Origin: Diadophis punctatus similis | Lineage: Eukaryota; Chordata; Lepidosauria; Squamata; Dipsadidae | Assembly: GCA_023053685.1 (NCBI GenBank) | Contig: JALIGW010000016.1 | Coordinates: 15,042,973 to 15,106,972 of the forward strand | Direction: 5' to 3' | DNA: 64,000 nt | Shown here: piece by piece, positions 51,346 to 63,409 of the stretch | Layout: each line of letters begins with the position of its first letter | Numbering within the stretch: position 1 is the stretch's first letter | The notes under the pieces: generated by a model | Database searches by the model: none | The model's input: the letters and a program-made list of their open reading frames with translations, nothing else | What the model was told of the DNA's origin: nothing | Translations under genes and position numbers: made by a program

Positions 51346-51396
<51 letters not shown>
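51346..51396. repeat. (CA)n microsatellite
   Basis: About 25 uninterrupted units. Confidence 0.95.
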
Positions 51397-51400
<4 letters not shown>

Positions 51401-51541
51401 CCACAAGACTTTCGTAATTTTTTTAAAGCAGTCCAGGTAACTTTCCAGAGAACATGAGTAAGCTAAGTATGCTTTTGAGTTCCTGAATTTCAGCAGCTTG
51501 TAATTGCGTTGACCAGAATGGTCAAATGTTCTCCGAAAGTG

Positions 51542-51656
51542 TTAAGCCATAGTTTGCTTAAATGTGATTTATTAAACCACAGTTGGCTGCCTTTGCACAA
51601 TATCCTGAACCACAAATCATGGTTTATATTCTAGATCCCACACAATTGTCAAAGCC
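51542..51656. other. dispersed 'aaccatagtttg' repeat, unclassified
   Basis: Similar words occur at 14859, 15906 and 22480. Confidence 0.3.
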
Positions 51657-51779
51657 AGTGTTTTAAGATGTATCAGTTGATGCATCTGTACTGTACATGT
51701 ACTTCAGTTGGTAGAATTCCAGGGAATTCTGGGAGTTGAAGTCCATACGTCTGAAAAATGCTGAGGTTGGGAAACACTG
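51657..51779. mobile_element. hAT-I MITE, 123 bp
   Basis: CAGTGTTTTAAGATG...GGGAAACACTG. Flanks gtcaaagc / gtttaagc agree at 6 of 8. Confidence 0.7.
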
Positions 51780-51789
51780 GTTTAAGCCA

Positions 51790-52258
51790 TCCCAAAGGTG
51801 CTTTTTCCAAAAGGCAACATGATTTTTCTTGGTTTTGTTTTTCCTTTTGAAAATGTTTCGCTTCTCATCCAAGAAGCTTTTTCAGTTGTTCTGAAGAAGC
51901 TTCTTGGATGAGAAGCGAAACATTTTCAAAAGGAAAAACAAAACCAAGAGAAATCCTGTTGCATTTTGGAAAAAGCACCTTTGGGACAACCTTGACCTGG
52001 ATCAGGGGTCCACTCCACAGCCTCTGGGCCGTGGCCCTTTCAGAACCAGGCCGCAGAAGCGGCAGCGAGGGCGTGCACAGCTCCACTTATGCACACAGCA
52101 TGTGGACGAGCATGCCCGCTACTTGTGCACATGGAGTTGTGCGCACACATGTGCTCCCCTGCCACTCACGTGAAGCCATCCCCTCTCCCCCCCACTGCCT
52201 GTCCGCAAAGCTGGAACATTTGGAGACCGTTGACCTGGATAATTGCGAATCTCCATAG
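51790..52258. mobile_element. Penelope-like hairpin insertion with nested hAT
   Basis: Exact 16-bp direct repeat acactggtttaagcca (51774-51789, 52259-52274). 51790-51990 forms an inverted repeat about 'ttctgaagaagcttcttgg'. The right end reads 'gcgaatctccatagac', as at 31853. A hAT-type element (52003-52232) lies inside. Confidence 0.65.
52003..52232. mobile_element. hAT-I-like element, 230 bp
   Basis: Exact 8-bp duplication acctggat (51995-52002, 52233-52240), without a central TA. Starts CAGGGGTCCACTCC. Confidence 0.8.
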
Positions 52259-52274
52259 ACACTGGTTTAAGCCA

Positions 52275-52720
52275 AACGCACAGAAATGCTACATTATGAC
52301 TTTAGCTTGTTGGATGAATCCAGGGATGGGCTGAATCTCCCTTCTATATACTCCACCACTTGAGTATATCCGTTTTTTGTATTTTACAGGCTTGGTCTTC
52401 TGGAGCAGAGCAGCTCAGTTGCCAAACAATAAAACTCTCCTTTCAGTATTGTGGCCAGTAACCTGAAGATTCCATCAAGCTCCACCCCCTTGTCCACCAT
52501 GTTCCATCAAGCCCCGCCCCCTTGTCTAGAGTGGGTGAGGACTTTTTGCATTCAAAGCTGGTAACCATAGAAGCACCACTGTGTAACCAGGTCCTATTGT
52601 AGGTCTCTGGGTTCTCCTTATAGTCAGGAGCTCTCCACTTAACATGGGACGTTCACAGGTACTGAGGAGAAATACTCAACCCAGCTTATGTGTTAAGTCT
52701 AGAAGGAAATGGACTAGATA
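52275..52720. other. no recognisable feature
   Basis: Includes a short direct repeat ('ccatcaagc...ccacccccttgtc') at 52473-52530. Confidence 0.45.
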
Positions 52721-52855
52721 CAGGGGTGTCAAACTCACGTCGTCACCTCATTGTCATGTGACGTATCGCGACTCCCACCCCCTTCGCTAAACCAGGAGTG
52801 GGCGTGGCCAGCGTGTGATGCATCCGGCCGGCGGCCCGCGAGTTTGACACCCCTG
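52721..52855. mobile_element. hAT-I MITE, 135 bp
   Basis: Same family as 5010-5145: 'caggggtgtcaaactc' and 'gagtttgacacccctg'. Flanks gactagat / aactagaa, 6 of 8. Confidence 0.75.
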
Positions 52856-53157
52856 AACTAGAAGGATAATGTGGGGTGAAGAAAACAGGGGGGTCAGCTT
52901 CTGTATGCTATATTAATTTAGTTTTGGGGGGAGATAATTTGGGAAAATAAAGGGAGATCTGAAGGAGACGTTGGCACCAGCATCCTTAATAGGGGCTTAA
53001 AAGAGACAAGATGGTACTTTAGGTTGATGTACTACTCAATGTATATAAGAGGGGAAGGCCTTCCATTGCAATGCTACAACTAGCATCTTGCCTTTTTTAA
53101 AAAAACCTTCACAGATGCCTCTGAATATTGAGCTTTATAGAGGGCAAAGGACTAGGA

Positions 53158-53590
53158 CAGTGATGGTGAACCTATGGCACGCGTGCCACAGGTGGCACGC
53201 GGAGCCATATCTGCCGGCATGCAAGCTGTTGCCTAGCTCAGCTCCATCTCGCATTTGCGCACTGGCCAGCTGATTTTTGGCTTGCACAGAGGCTCTGGGA
53301 GGGCGTTTTCAGCTTCTGGAGGGCCTCCAGGGGGACAAGGGGGGCGTTTTTGCCCTTCCCAGGCTCCAGGGAAGTCTCTGGAGCCTGGGGAGGGTGAAAA
53401 ATGGGCCTACCGGGCCCACCAGAAGTTGGGAAATGGGCCATTTCTGGCCTCCAGAGGGCCTCCGGGGGGCGGGGGAAGCCGTTTTCTCCCTCCCCAGGCA
53501 TTGAATTATGGGTGTGGGCACTCGCGCATGTGCGATAGCGCGCTTGCATGCACTTTCGGCACCCGAGGAAAAAACGGTTTGCCATCACTG
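53158..53590. mobile_element. hAT-I element, 433 bp
   Basis: 8-bp duplication gactagga / gagtagga. CAGTGATGGTGAACC...GGTTTGCCATCACTG, family of 7752-8122. Confidence 0.9.
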
Positions 53591-53598
53591 GAGTAGGA

Positions 53599-54348
53599 TA
53601 AGGAGTATATGGCTAGGAGTAGGACTGTGAGAAACAGCTGGGGTTGAACCGTTTTGAATTTAAAATATCCTACTCCTAGTGTGTGTGAAACTCTTGTTTC
53701 GGATGCAAAACAGTATTTTCAACATAAGATGCTTCGGTCTTGAAACCTGTTTCACACTCAAGTGTTTCATACCCTCAAAAGGAGATGTTTCAGATTCGAA
53801 ACTCGTAATCTTTTGCACCTTAATAATTAGCTTTTTCCAATCTTTCCATTTAAGATCATTTTCTTTCTTAATTTTAAACGATCAAATACCTGAAAGAATG
53901 CTAAATAAGGTTCTTCTATAAAAGTCCTCGTTTCCTGGAGGTTATAGTCATGAGTTTGTGAGATAAAGAAATTGGGCAATTTGAGCTTTTTTAAAAAAAT
54001 GAGGTTTTTTTTATCATGATTTTTGCAGAGCCAAAGAAAAAGAACTCAAAGCTAATAAAGAAAAGAGAAAGAATCAAGGCAAAACAAAAAGCTTTTTTTA
54101 AAAAAAAAAAAAAAGCTAGATGCTAACTGGGATATAGGTGCACAAACATTTAATGCATCGCTTTATAATATTTCTGTCCAAAATTACAAAGCTAATGGGG
54201 ATTTTTTTTAAAAAAAAAACCCACTTTCTTAAGGTGTTAAGAAATTACATGTAGGTGTCCATAAGTTATCAAGAATTGAATGTCACTTGAGGGAAACTTT
54301 ACTTTTTTTTAAATGGGCATTATCTCTGAAGAGGTTAATATATATATA
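53599..54348. other. no recognisable feature
   Basis: AT-rich intron with several A/T runs. Confidence 0.5.
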
Positions 54349-54802
54349 CCGTATTTTTCGGAGTATAAGACGCACCTTAGTTTTGGGGGAGGAAAATAGG
54401 GGAAAAAATCTACCTACCAGGTATTCATCTGGCTAGCGTCCTTAGTCTGTTCAGCTTCAGCACATTATTTTATCCCCTGGTTAGGGCTGAAAAAAATATT
54501 CTTCGAAGGGAAGGAATGAAAACAAGCCTGCAAAGACTTAGGGCTGGAAAAACACTTCTTCGGAGGGAGTAGGAATAAAAAAATGCTGCAAGCTGGTAAG
54601 ATCGTTAGCACCTCGCTAGGGCTGAAAAAACCTTTTTCGGAGGGAATAGCAATGAAAACAAGCCGGGAAGATCGTTAGCACCTCATTAGGGCTGGAAAAA
54701 AAAAGCTTTGAAAAAGCTACATTCGGAGTATAAGACGCACCCAAATTTTCAGCCTCTTTTAGGGAGGAAAAAGGTGCGTCTTATATACTCCGAAAAATAC
54801 GG
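54349..54802. mobile_element. Ct MITE
   Basis: 454 bp, TA-flanked, inserted in a (TA)n stretch. Confidence 0.9.
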
Positions 54803-55195
54803 TATAAAAGTATATACTACACCTCTCTCCAACTGATTCTAGAAATGTTACAAGTGGCCATTTTATTTTAGTGAACTGTTTTGCTTACCCTTGAGGTAAA
54901 TTCTTGATAATCACTGAAACAGATTCAGGGCAGATATCTGCCATAAAGCGTTCTAACTAGATCCATATTCTTTAAAACTGTGAAGAATATGGGAAAATAT
55001 TCGTTTGGTTTTTTTTAAAAAAAAACTGCAAATACTGTATATAAGTCACTGCCTCGTAGCCCTGGTTGAATCTTCCTAGCAAGAGCACTGCAGAGTTGGA
55101 GAACCATGAGGAAGAGAGGGCTTTCTTTAGTCAAAAACTAATTTAGAGGGACATCTTCTTCATGCGTGCGGTTATTGACGCTGAAGCCCTGAATA
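54803..55195. other. no recognisable feature
   Basis: Intron 1 DNA. Confidence 0.5.
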
Positions 55196-55589
55196 CAGGC
55201 AGTCCTCGACTTACAACCAAAATTGAGTCCCAAATTTTCATCGCTAAGTGAGATAGTTAAGTGAATTTTGCCCCGTTTTACGACCTTTCTTGTCCCAGTT
55301 GTTAAGTGAATCCGTGCAGTTGCGAAGATAGTGACATGGTTGTTAAGTGAATCAGGATTCCCCATTGACTTCGCTTGTCAGAAGGTCGCAAAGGGGGATC
55401 ACATGACCCCGGGACATTGCAACTGTCCGAAACACGGGTCAGTTGCCAAGTGTTTGACTATTAAATTGTGTGACCATGGGGATGCTGCAATGGTCGTAAG
55501 TGTGAAAAATGGTCATAAGTTGCTTTTTTCAGTGCTGTTGTAACTTTGAACGGTCACTAAATGAACTGTTGTAACTTGAGGACTACCTG
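55196..55589 (+). mobile_element. Tg MITE, full length
   Basis: 394 bp, TA on both sides, CAGGCAGTCCTCGACTTAC and GAGGACTACCTG. Confidence 0.9.
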
Positions 55590-55860
55590 TAGTCTCAGCT
55601 GATAGTGAGGCTACCATTCCATTCATTTAATTGGAATTAATTTTTAGAATGCCACGTTTGCATGTACAGAAGAGTCACATTATGATGGAGTCTTGTGTTG
55701 CCACAAACTGTGACGCTGGGGTCACGTATGTGATGTGGCAAAGCACATACTAGGAAAGGGATGGGCTTTGCAACACATTGACATGCTACTTTTGTTACTT
55801 TGACTCTCCTTCTCGCCCAGCTGCTGCTGTTTCTGGAGTTTTTTCATCCCCTAAAAAATA

Positions 55861-56191
55861 CAGGTAGTCCTCGCTTAACGGCTGCTCTGCTTAGCAACTA
55901 TTTGAAATTATGACAGTGCCAGAAAGATAAAAGTGGTGGTCATTCTTTGCACTTAACATGTCACATGATCATCATTTGGATGCTTTGCTTCTGGACCTCG
56001 GCATCCCGCATATGATCACTATTTTTGAACTTCGAAGTCGGCAGTAAAATCATAAGTTGCAGTCATTATGATGTCTTGCATAACAACTGCAGGTGACTTG
56101 CTTAATAACTGCAGCAGATGTGAGGTCTTAAGTCCAGCATCATCTCGCTTAGCAATGGCCCCAATTTTGCTCGCTAGGCAAGGACTGCCTG
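55861..56191 (-). mobile_element. Tg-related MITE, second subfamily
   Basis: 331 bp, TA-flanked, CAGGTAGTCCTCGCTTAACG and AAGGACTGCCTG. Interior differs from Tg and resembles 6453-7079. Confidence 0.8.
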
Positions 56192-56615
56192 TATGAATTA
56201 AAAGTACTTATAATATTTTTTCCTTGGGGAAAAAAGTTTTGTTTTTAACCGCTTCCCCAATACCCGCATCTCTATAATGAATCACCATCACTTTGAACTG
56301 CAAAATAAGTTTCAAAAGTGAAGCGATTCTGCATTTTCAGCAATTACATGCTTCTTTTTTTTCGATGGTGGCAGCAGCAGCTATGTTATGGAATAAACAT
56401 AACTGGAAATTAGAAAATGAACTGATTTGGAGGGTTATGGTGAATGATGGCATCCCCAGGATTGTTCATTGTGATTATTGATTTCTTTTTCCGGTATTAC
56501 TGATTTTGCTAGTTTTAGTTGTGGCTGCTTCAATTCACACGCTTTGCTTCGTGTTGCTCTTCTTATAAACTGCAGAGAATCTGTTTTGATTATAGTGGGT
56601 GTAAAATAAATAATA
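56192..56615. other. no recognisable feature
   Basis: Intron 1 DNA. Confidence 0.5.
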
Positions 56616-57004
56616 CAGATAGTCCTTGACTTACCGCTCCTAACGGGGCCGGTTCGTTATGGTCCTAAATTGTGAAGCGGGTCACCCATGGGAAGGAACC
56701 CAATTTTACTACCTTTGTTGCAGTGGTTGTTCAGTGAACCCATTGTTCGCTTTGGGAAGTTTTTCCTGAAGACCGGAAGTAAACATTCGTTTTCAAGCTC
56801 AAAATGTTGTAAATCGTGATCGTGGGTGTGGCAAACTGTCTGTAAATGCAGACTGATTGTCCACTCCCTGATATTTTGGTCATGTGACCAGGGGGAGGGG
56901 TTGGCCATGAGAACTTCAGAACCAGGTTGTAAATAGCCCTGGGAAGGTCCAGTCATAACTTTGAACAGTTGTTAAGCAACTAGTCGTAAGTCAAGGACTA
57001 CCTG
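56616..57004. mobile_element. Tg-related MITE, third subfamily
   Basis: 389 bp, TA-flanked, CAGATAGTCCTTGACTTACC and AGGACTACCTG. Its right end is the target of the next element. Confidence 0.8.
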
Positions 57005-57007
57005 TAC

Positions 57008-57275
57008 CAGGGGTGAAATGCTCCCGGTTCGGACGTGCCTGTCGGTCGTCGGAGAGCCGGTTGCGAAGGCAGCACGAGGCTCCACCCACCCGTCAGGACG
57101 CCGCCACTTGGGTTCTTTTACCCTCTGCGCATGCGCAAAGCGTTCTGTGCAGGCGCAGAGGGTAAAAGAACCCAAATGGCGGCATCTGGGCGGGTGGGCG
57201 GAGCCTCGCGCTGCCTTCGCGACCGGCTCTCCGACGACCGACAGGCACGACCAAACCGGGAGCATTTCACCCCTG
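57008..57275. mobile_element. hAT-II foldback MITE, 268 bp
   Basis: Exact 8-bp duplication acctgtac (57000-57007, 57276-57283), placed on the terminus of the Tg-related element. Long inverted arms around TGCGCATGCGCA (57126-57137). Confidence 0.9.
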
Positions 57276-57342
57276 ACCTGTACTACCTGCATGTGCAAAT
57301 CTTGACAAACAATTCTGGCTAAACCTTTTTCCTTAATGCTAG

Positions 57343-57540
57343 TTTGGTGTAAATGGTTAAAGGCACCAGGCTAGAAATTGGCAAGTTCAATCCTGCCTTA
57401 GGCAAAAAGCCAGTTGGATGACCTTCAACCAGACACTGTGTTTTTACTTGGCTGTTCACCGCCCTGAGTCCCCTGGAGAAGGGCGGTATATAAATTTAAT
57501 TAAACTAAACTAAACTAAACTAACACACTCTCTCAATCCT
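57343..57540 (+). mobile_element. SINE-B, full length
   Basis: Head 'gctagtttggtgtaaatgg', B-box-like 'gcaagttcaatcctg', and a 3' end 'gaagggcggtatataaattt' resembling an L2 tail, with (AAACT)n. Confidence 0.75.
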
Positions 57541-58044
57541 AGGAATTAGGCAATTGCAAACCACTTCTGAAGACGTTGCCAAGAAAACTGTGGGAGCCAT
57601 ACTCCCACACTTCCCTGGAATCAAGGCTGATTCAAAGGCATAACCAACCCCTCCCCAAAGCCAAACGCTATTCCTCTATAAGGAATTAAGTTACTATACA
57701 CCTTAAACTACCTTTTAACATTTAGGGAATCTCAAATCACTTGGATTTCAGTTGTAAATCCGGCAAATGATAGACGTTTCCCACTTCATCTGCTACTCTA
57801 TGAACCAAAATCAGTTGCTTCGTTGACTTTAGGGGAACATAAAAAAGGAAAATCCGCAGCACTACAAAATACAAAAGGAATTAAACTTGATTGGGAAACA
57901 GCACTTCAAAGCAGAATTAACCAGGGAAGTGATTTTTATAATGATGACTTGTATTAATGTTCTAATAAGAAAACTGATGGGGATCTGAAGATATCCTTTG
58001 GTACTACTATATTCAGTAATACAGAATGTTTTGTTTTAAAGTAG
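57541..58044. other. no repeats recognised
   Basis: 3' end of SLC36A4 intron 1, leading to the acceptor at 58044. Confidence 0.5.
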
Positions 58045-58159
58045 ACCTGGAAGTAATGAAGCCTTTAATGGAAGACCAGAGTTCAGACGATGAATATGAG
58101 AATGAATCAGATTTACTACCGGCAGAGAAAAAGTATCAGCTTGATCAGGAGGGCATTAC
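58045..58159 (+). CDS. SLC36A4: SLC36A4 exon 2
   Basis: 115 bases encoding the acidic cytosolic N-terminus, '[20 protein letters not shown]' then 'KYQLDQEGI'. SLC36A4 is a high-affinity proline/tryptophan carrier of the amino acid/auxin permease family, in plasma and endolysosomal membranes. I chose acceptor 'aaagtag|ac' over 'aaag|tag': with one base carried from exon 1 it gives Asp where the vertebrate protein has Asp, while the other choice inserts an extra Val. Donor ac|gtatgt. Two bases carried forward. Confidence 0.88.
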
Positions 58160-58191
58160 GTATGTACTCCATTCCCATGTATTTACAATAA

Positions 58192-58428
<237 letters not shown>

Positions 58429-58496
58429 TGAGGCCTGCCACAAAATGGCCGGGTTCGCATAACACATGAGGCAATGGTGGGAGATTCAGCATATTA

Positions 58497-58738
58497 AGAA
58501 CCGTGGTGGCGCAGTGGTTAGAATGCAGTACTGCAGGCTACTTATGCTGCCTGCCGGCTGCCTGCAATTTGCCAGTTCGATTCTCACCAGGCTCAAGGTT
58601 GACTCAGCCCTTCCATCCTTCTGAGGTGGGTAAAATGAGGACCCAGATTGTTGGGGGCAATAGGCTGACTCTGTAAACCGCTCAGAGAGGGCTGTAAAGT
58701 ACTGTGAAGCGGTATATAAGTCTAAGTGCTATTGCTAT
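58497..58738 (+). mobile_element. SINE-A
   Basis: 'accgtggtggcgcagtgg' head, CTATTGCTAT tail, in SLC36A4 intron 3. Confidence 0.85.
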
Positions 58739-59014
58739 ATTGTGAGAACCCGGCCAGGATCTTTCTATATTCTGTGAACCAGGCCATTATATGAAATCAG
58801 AATATGATTTTATTTATTTCATTGGGGGTAGATCATTATGGGAAAATAATATTTATTTATTCAATAAATATTTATTCATAAGGCTGCCTTTCTAATCAGT
58901 GAAACTCTGGATGGTGAAAACAGAGCACATATTGTAATCCAAATCAATTAAAATTCTAAGTTGAGCCCTGTAAAGATTCTCATTGTCACCATATCACCCA
59001 CCCGCACCCAATGG

Positions 59015-59040
59015 TGATTTTTAAATTGAGGACTACCTGT
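59015..59040 (+). mobile_element. Tg MITE right-end scrap
   Basis: 'attgaggactacctgtg' only. Confidence 0.5.
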
Positions 59041-59042
59041 GT

Positions 59043-59228
59043 TGTAGGCTAATTCTGCCCACAGTCTGGAGTTCGATCCTGATCGGCTCAAGGTTGACTC
59101 AGCCTTCCATCCTTCTGAGGTGGCTAAATTGAGGACCCAGATTGTTGTGGGGTAATCTGCTGATATTGTAAACCGCCCAGAGAGTGCTGTAAAACACTAT
59201 GAGACAATATGTAAATCTAAATGCTATG
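59043..59228 (+). mobile_element. SINE-A, head truncated
   Basis: 'gttgactcagccttccatcc' body present, promoter boxes largely lost. Confidence 0.7.
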
Positions 59229-59682
59229 GCGAAAGGCTAACATGCAAATGACATAAATCACTGTTGGTCTGTTGTGTGCAAAGTCCTTTATTTTGAGGTC
59301 CAGAATCAAGACTTCACTGTCATTTGAGATGCCACATAGCGGCCAAGCTTGAAACTTGTTTTCTTGATGTATTTGACACTAGAACTGCAAAATACATCAA
59401 ATGTTATAGTCACTCAGCAGGACAGAGGTGGAATTGGGACAAGATTTATAGTTTACTTATTCCCATCCTGAATTGGAATGACATGCAAACATTTAAATAT
59501 ATAAACCCAGAGCTTTTGTATTTTTAGGAGCCTAACAGAGATGACAAAAGCATTGAGAGCTGGATATTCTTTCCGATACTTTGCAAATCTTCCAGATCTG
59601 TTTTCTGCTCATCACTGCAGAAAGGGGAGGCACATTACTCTTTGTAAATTGGTTGGTAATCTTTGTTCTTTTTCCCATGCAG

Positions 59683-59771
59683 GTTGGACCAGTCAGTCTT
59701 CTTTGCATTGGAATTATATCAGTTCACTGCATGCACATTTTGGTACGATGCAGCCAGTATCTATCTGTCAG
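59683..59771 (+). CDS. SLC36A4: SLC36A4 exon 4 (second transmembrane segment)
   Basis: 89 bases. Acceptor 'cccatgcag', donor 'tcag|gttggt'. Encodes '[20 protein letters not shown]' then 'VRCSQYLSV'; '[15 protein letters not shown]' is characteristic of SLC36A4. Starts in phase 0 and leaves two bases (AG), completed to Arg by exon 5. A competing donor three bases further (ttg|gtatgt) would break the frame with exon 5. Confidence 0.95.
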
Positions 59772-60480
59772 GTTGGTATGTAGCTAGCTTATTTTGTCGA
59801 TGTCGCTTCGGCCGTGGAAATCAACCGGCCAAATATTATCAGCCTATATTTCTATGTAGGACATCAAGTTTAGGGATAGACCCTTTCTTTGCAGCCACTA
59901 GGGGGAAAAAAGCTATTAACAGGTTAGATTAGTGGGTTTGTTTTGTTTTATATTGTATTGCTTTGCTCTATGCCATGTGGATTAATGGAGTCAGGGTGCC
60001 CTCCATATTTCTGTGCTGGTTGTAGGAGAGGAAACCTTTTGCCCTCTGGGATTTGCTCATATAGAAAGCAAGCAGGCTGGCAGAAGGAATTCAGAAATCT
60101 GTCCCCTTCCCTCCAGTCTGTTCACTTGCATAAAATTCCTGGTCACCATGTGTTTGATTAGCTTGGTAAATTTGAGTACTATACCCTTTGTGTTTTTCTG
60201 GACTTTGTTTTTTTTCTCTTCTATCAAACTATGTCTACTCTCGGGAGGATGCTTGCATTTCCTTGAACACTTTAATAATGGCTTAACTATATCCATCTTC
60301 CACGGCTCTCTTCCTCTTAATGTATTGGAAGAGGTCATCTGGCAGCCTGGGGTGAGGTATCATCAATATGCTAATGATACCTGTTTATATAACTCCATCC
60401 TTTGCATGGAGATCTGGAAGGGGAGAAACAGGATTAGGACGAATTCTACCAGGTAATTATGGATTCAGAAGCTAGTTGAG
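59772..60480. other. intron 4, no recognisable feature
   Basis: Frames here (for example 60013-60456) show no known domain. Confidence 0.5.
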
Positions 60481-60484
60481 CCTA

Positions 60485-61013
<529 letters not shown>

Positions 61014-61023
61014 AATAATAATC

Positions 61024-61210
61024 TATTCTATGCCATCCAGAATAATAATCACTCCCTTTTTGAGGGAAATGAATAATTCAAAAATGTGTTTGGCTGATAG
61101 ATTCCCTCCCTCCACCTCCCTCCCTCCCTTACCTACTTACTACCTACCTATCCTATTTTTGAATTGTCCATCTCCCTCAAAGAGGGAGCTATTATCCTCC
61201 TGGATGGCAT
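61024..61210. repeat. inverted repeat, arms about 56 bp
   Basis: 61024-61083 and 61157-61210 are inverted relatives ('atgccatccag', 'gagggaga', 'aattcaaaaat'). The spacer is pyrimidine-rich. Confidence 0.75.
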
Positions 61211-61703
61211 GGTTCTTCTCCAGGTAGAGCTAACTTGTAGCCTGGAGGTCCTTCCGCACTTAAGGGCTCCTGCAAAACAGCAGATGGAAAGCCACAGCCA
61301 AGAGACCCTTCTTGTAATTTCACCTTGTGTGCCAGTACCAGACATCCTTGGACCAAGAGACTTTACTCATACCTTGTAACCTTACATCTGGATTACTAAA
61401 TCTTGGTAAACAAGGGGCAGCCCTTGAAGACTATCTGCAACCTATCTCTGGGACTGTCTGCTCCGCTTTGAGTAAGGTCTGGGAGGGGTCTTGCTGGGGA
61501 ATGCTCTGTTCAGAGACTTTCCCAGTGATGCCCCTTCCCCCCTTCTTGGTACCGCTTATTCCTGAGTAGCCAGACTCCTCGCTCTTACTACATTTTTGGT
61601 TTTTAATCTTTTTATACAATTCTGTGAACTGCTCAGAGTCTCTGAAAAATTGCAGCGGCAAACAAGCAACTTGATCTTTTTTTTTCCAATTGGAGGAGAA
61701 ATA
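61211..61703. other. no recognisable feature
   Basis: Intron 4 DNA. Confidence 0.5.
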
Positions 61704-62197
61704 CCGTATTTTTCGGAGTATAAGACGCACCGGAGTATAAGACGCACCTTAGTTTTTGGGGAGGAAAATAGGGGAAAACAATCTGCCTACCAGGTATTCA
61801 TCTGGCTAGTGTCCTTAGTCTGGTCAGCTTCAGCACATTATTTTATCCCCTGGTTAGGACTTAAAAAAACCTTCTTCTGAGAGAGTAACAATGAAAGAGC
61901 CTGCAAGCTGGGAAGAGCTGGGAAGATAGTTAGCACCTGGTTAGGGCTAGAAAATAACTTACTCGGAGCAAGTAGAGCAATGGAAAAAAATTCTGCAAAG
62001 ACTTAGGGCTGGAAAAACATTCTTTGGAGAGAGTAACAATGAAAAAGCCTGCAAGGTAAGAGCTGGGAAGATCTGTTAGCACCTAGTTAGGGCTGGCAAA
62101 AAAAAAAAAAAAGCTACATTCGAAGTATAAGACGCACCCAAATTTTCAGCCACTTTTAGGGAGGAAAAAGGTGCGTCTTATACTCCAAAAAGTACGG
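61704..62197. mobile_element. Ct MITE ending 25 bases before a splice acceptor
   Basis: 494 bp, TA-flanked. Its right end at 62197 is followed by TA and then the polypyrimidine tract of SLC36A4 exon 5. Confidence 0.9.
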
Positions 62198-62222
62198 TAA
62201 TTACTTTTCTTGTTCTTGATAG

Positions 62223-62318
62223 ATTGAAAATACCTTTCTTGGGGTATAGCGACACCGTTAGCCATGCCATGGAAACGTGTCCCTTTCACTTATTACAGAA
62301 ACGATCATCTTGGGGAAG
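62223..62318 (+). CDS. SLC36A4: SLC36A4 exon 5
   Basis: 96 bases. Acceptor 'cttgttcttgatag', donor 'gaag|gtaaga'. Encodes '[20 protein letters not shown]' then '[13 protein letters not shown]'; '[11 protein letters not shown]' and 'LQK...WGR' match SLC36A4 rather than SLC36A1. Phase fits exon 4; two bases (AG) are left for exon 6, which is not in the window. Together exons 1-5 code for about 140 of roughly 500 residues. Confidence 0.93.
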
Positions 62319-62614
62319 GTAAGAACTGTTTTTGCACGGACTCACTTATTTTTAATGCAGAGAATTATGTAGCCTTCGGGTTCCGCGATAACAGAGCAGA
62401 ATGGGTAGGTCTGATCAGAAAAAATCCCCCCAGTCTCTGTCTGAAAAGGAAAATCCCTGCTACGTTGCCATGATCACAATGATCTACTATGCCCTCTTAG
62501 GAGGCCCAAGAGCTGCAGTTTTTACACAACTGGACAATGCCATGTTGCGAAGTTAGACCATATATATTCTCCTTTCCCTACCCCTGTTCTGTAGCTTTTC
62601 TCTGCAGCCCTTGA
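62319..62614. other. intron 5 start, no feature
   Basis: No repeat or exon recognised. Confidence 0.5.
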
Positions 62615-62622
62615 GGCTAGAC

Positions 62623-63409
62623 CAGGGGTCGGCAACAGAGATGGGTTCCTGCCGGAGCTGCCCAATGCGCAGCTCCGGTAGGGAGCGGCGGATTTCGCAA
62701 CCACTCCGGAGCCCTCTCTGCCGGTCCACCCGGCGCGTTGCCATTTTTTTTCGCTGATTTTCGCTAATTTTCGGGCGATTTTGCTTGCGCATGCACGGAA
62801 GCAAAATTGCACCAAAATCTCGTGAGGGGACGCGTGAGTGCGTGAGATTTTGGCGAGATTTTGCTTCTGCGCATGCACAAAAGCAAAATTGCACCGAAAT
62901 CTCTCTCTCGTGCGCGTCCCCTTGCGAGATTTTGGTGCGATTTTGCTTCCGCGCATGCGCAGAAGCAAAATCGCGCAAGGGGGTGCACGCGCATAGTTAG
63001 CGTGCCCCCCCGAAGCGTGGAGATGCGCGCACATGGCTTCGGCAGCGAGGTAAGTGAGCAACCCGCCCCTGGTCGGCAACCTTAAACACTCAGAGAGCCA
63101 CAAAGGTCCTAACAGGAAGCCCCCCATTCAATTCTGGAGCCGACCAGAAGTCCGGTTCCCCCACCATAGAGTCTCCTCCTAGCACGGCGTCCTTTTTCCT
63201 CTACCTGTCCTAATCAAAAGCAATATCAATTGTAGAGCTGACCGGAAAACCCACCCCTTGCCATAGAGTCTCCTCCTGGTGCGCCATGCTTTTCCCCTCC
63301 CTAACCGGAAGCTCCTCTCAAAATTGTGGTGCCAACTGGCAAGAGGGAGCCGCAATAGAAGGATGAAAGAGCCACATACGGCTCCAGGGCCGCAGGTTGC
63401 TGACCCCTG
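62623..63409. mobile_element. hAT-I element hosting a hAT-II element
   Basis: Exact 8-bp duplication ggctagac (62615-62622, 63410-63417). Termini CAGGGGTCGGCAACC and GGTTGCTGACCCCTG. Outer sequence 62623-62635 and 63072-63409. Confidence 0.9.
62636..63071. mobile_element. hAT-II element, 436 bp
   Basis: Exact 8-bp duplication gtcggcaa (62628-62635, 63072-63079) inside the terminus of the outer element. Internally three related palindromic modules around 'cgcatgc' with flanking 'gattttgctt' / 'aagcaaaat'. Confidence 0.9.

Noticed and set aside
60013..60456. 147-codon frame in SLC36A4 intron 4
   Set aside because: Shares no motif with known proteins and has no splice or promoter support.
62264..62473. 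69-codon frame overlapping SLC36A4 exon 5
   Set aside because: Wrong frame; the true frame continues from exon 4 and ends at the donor at 62318/62319.
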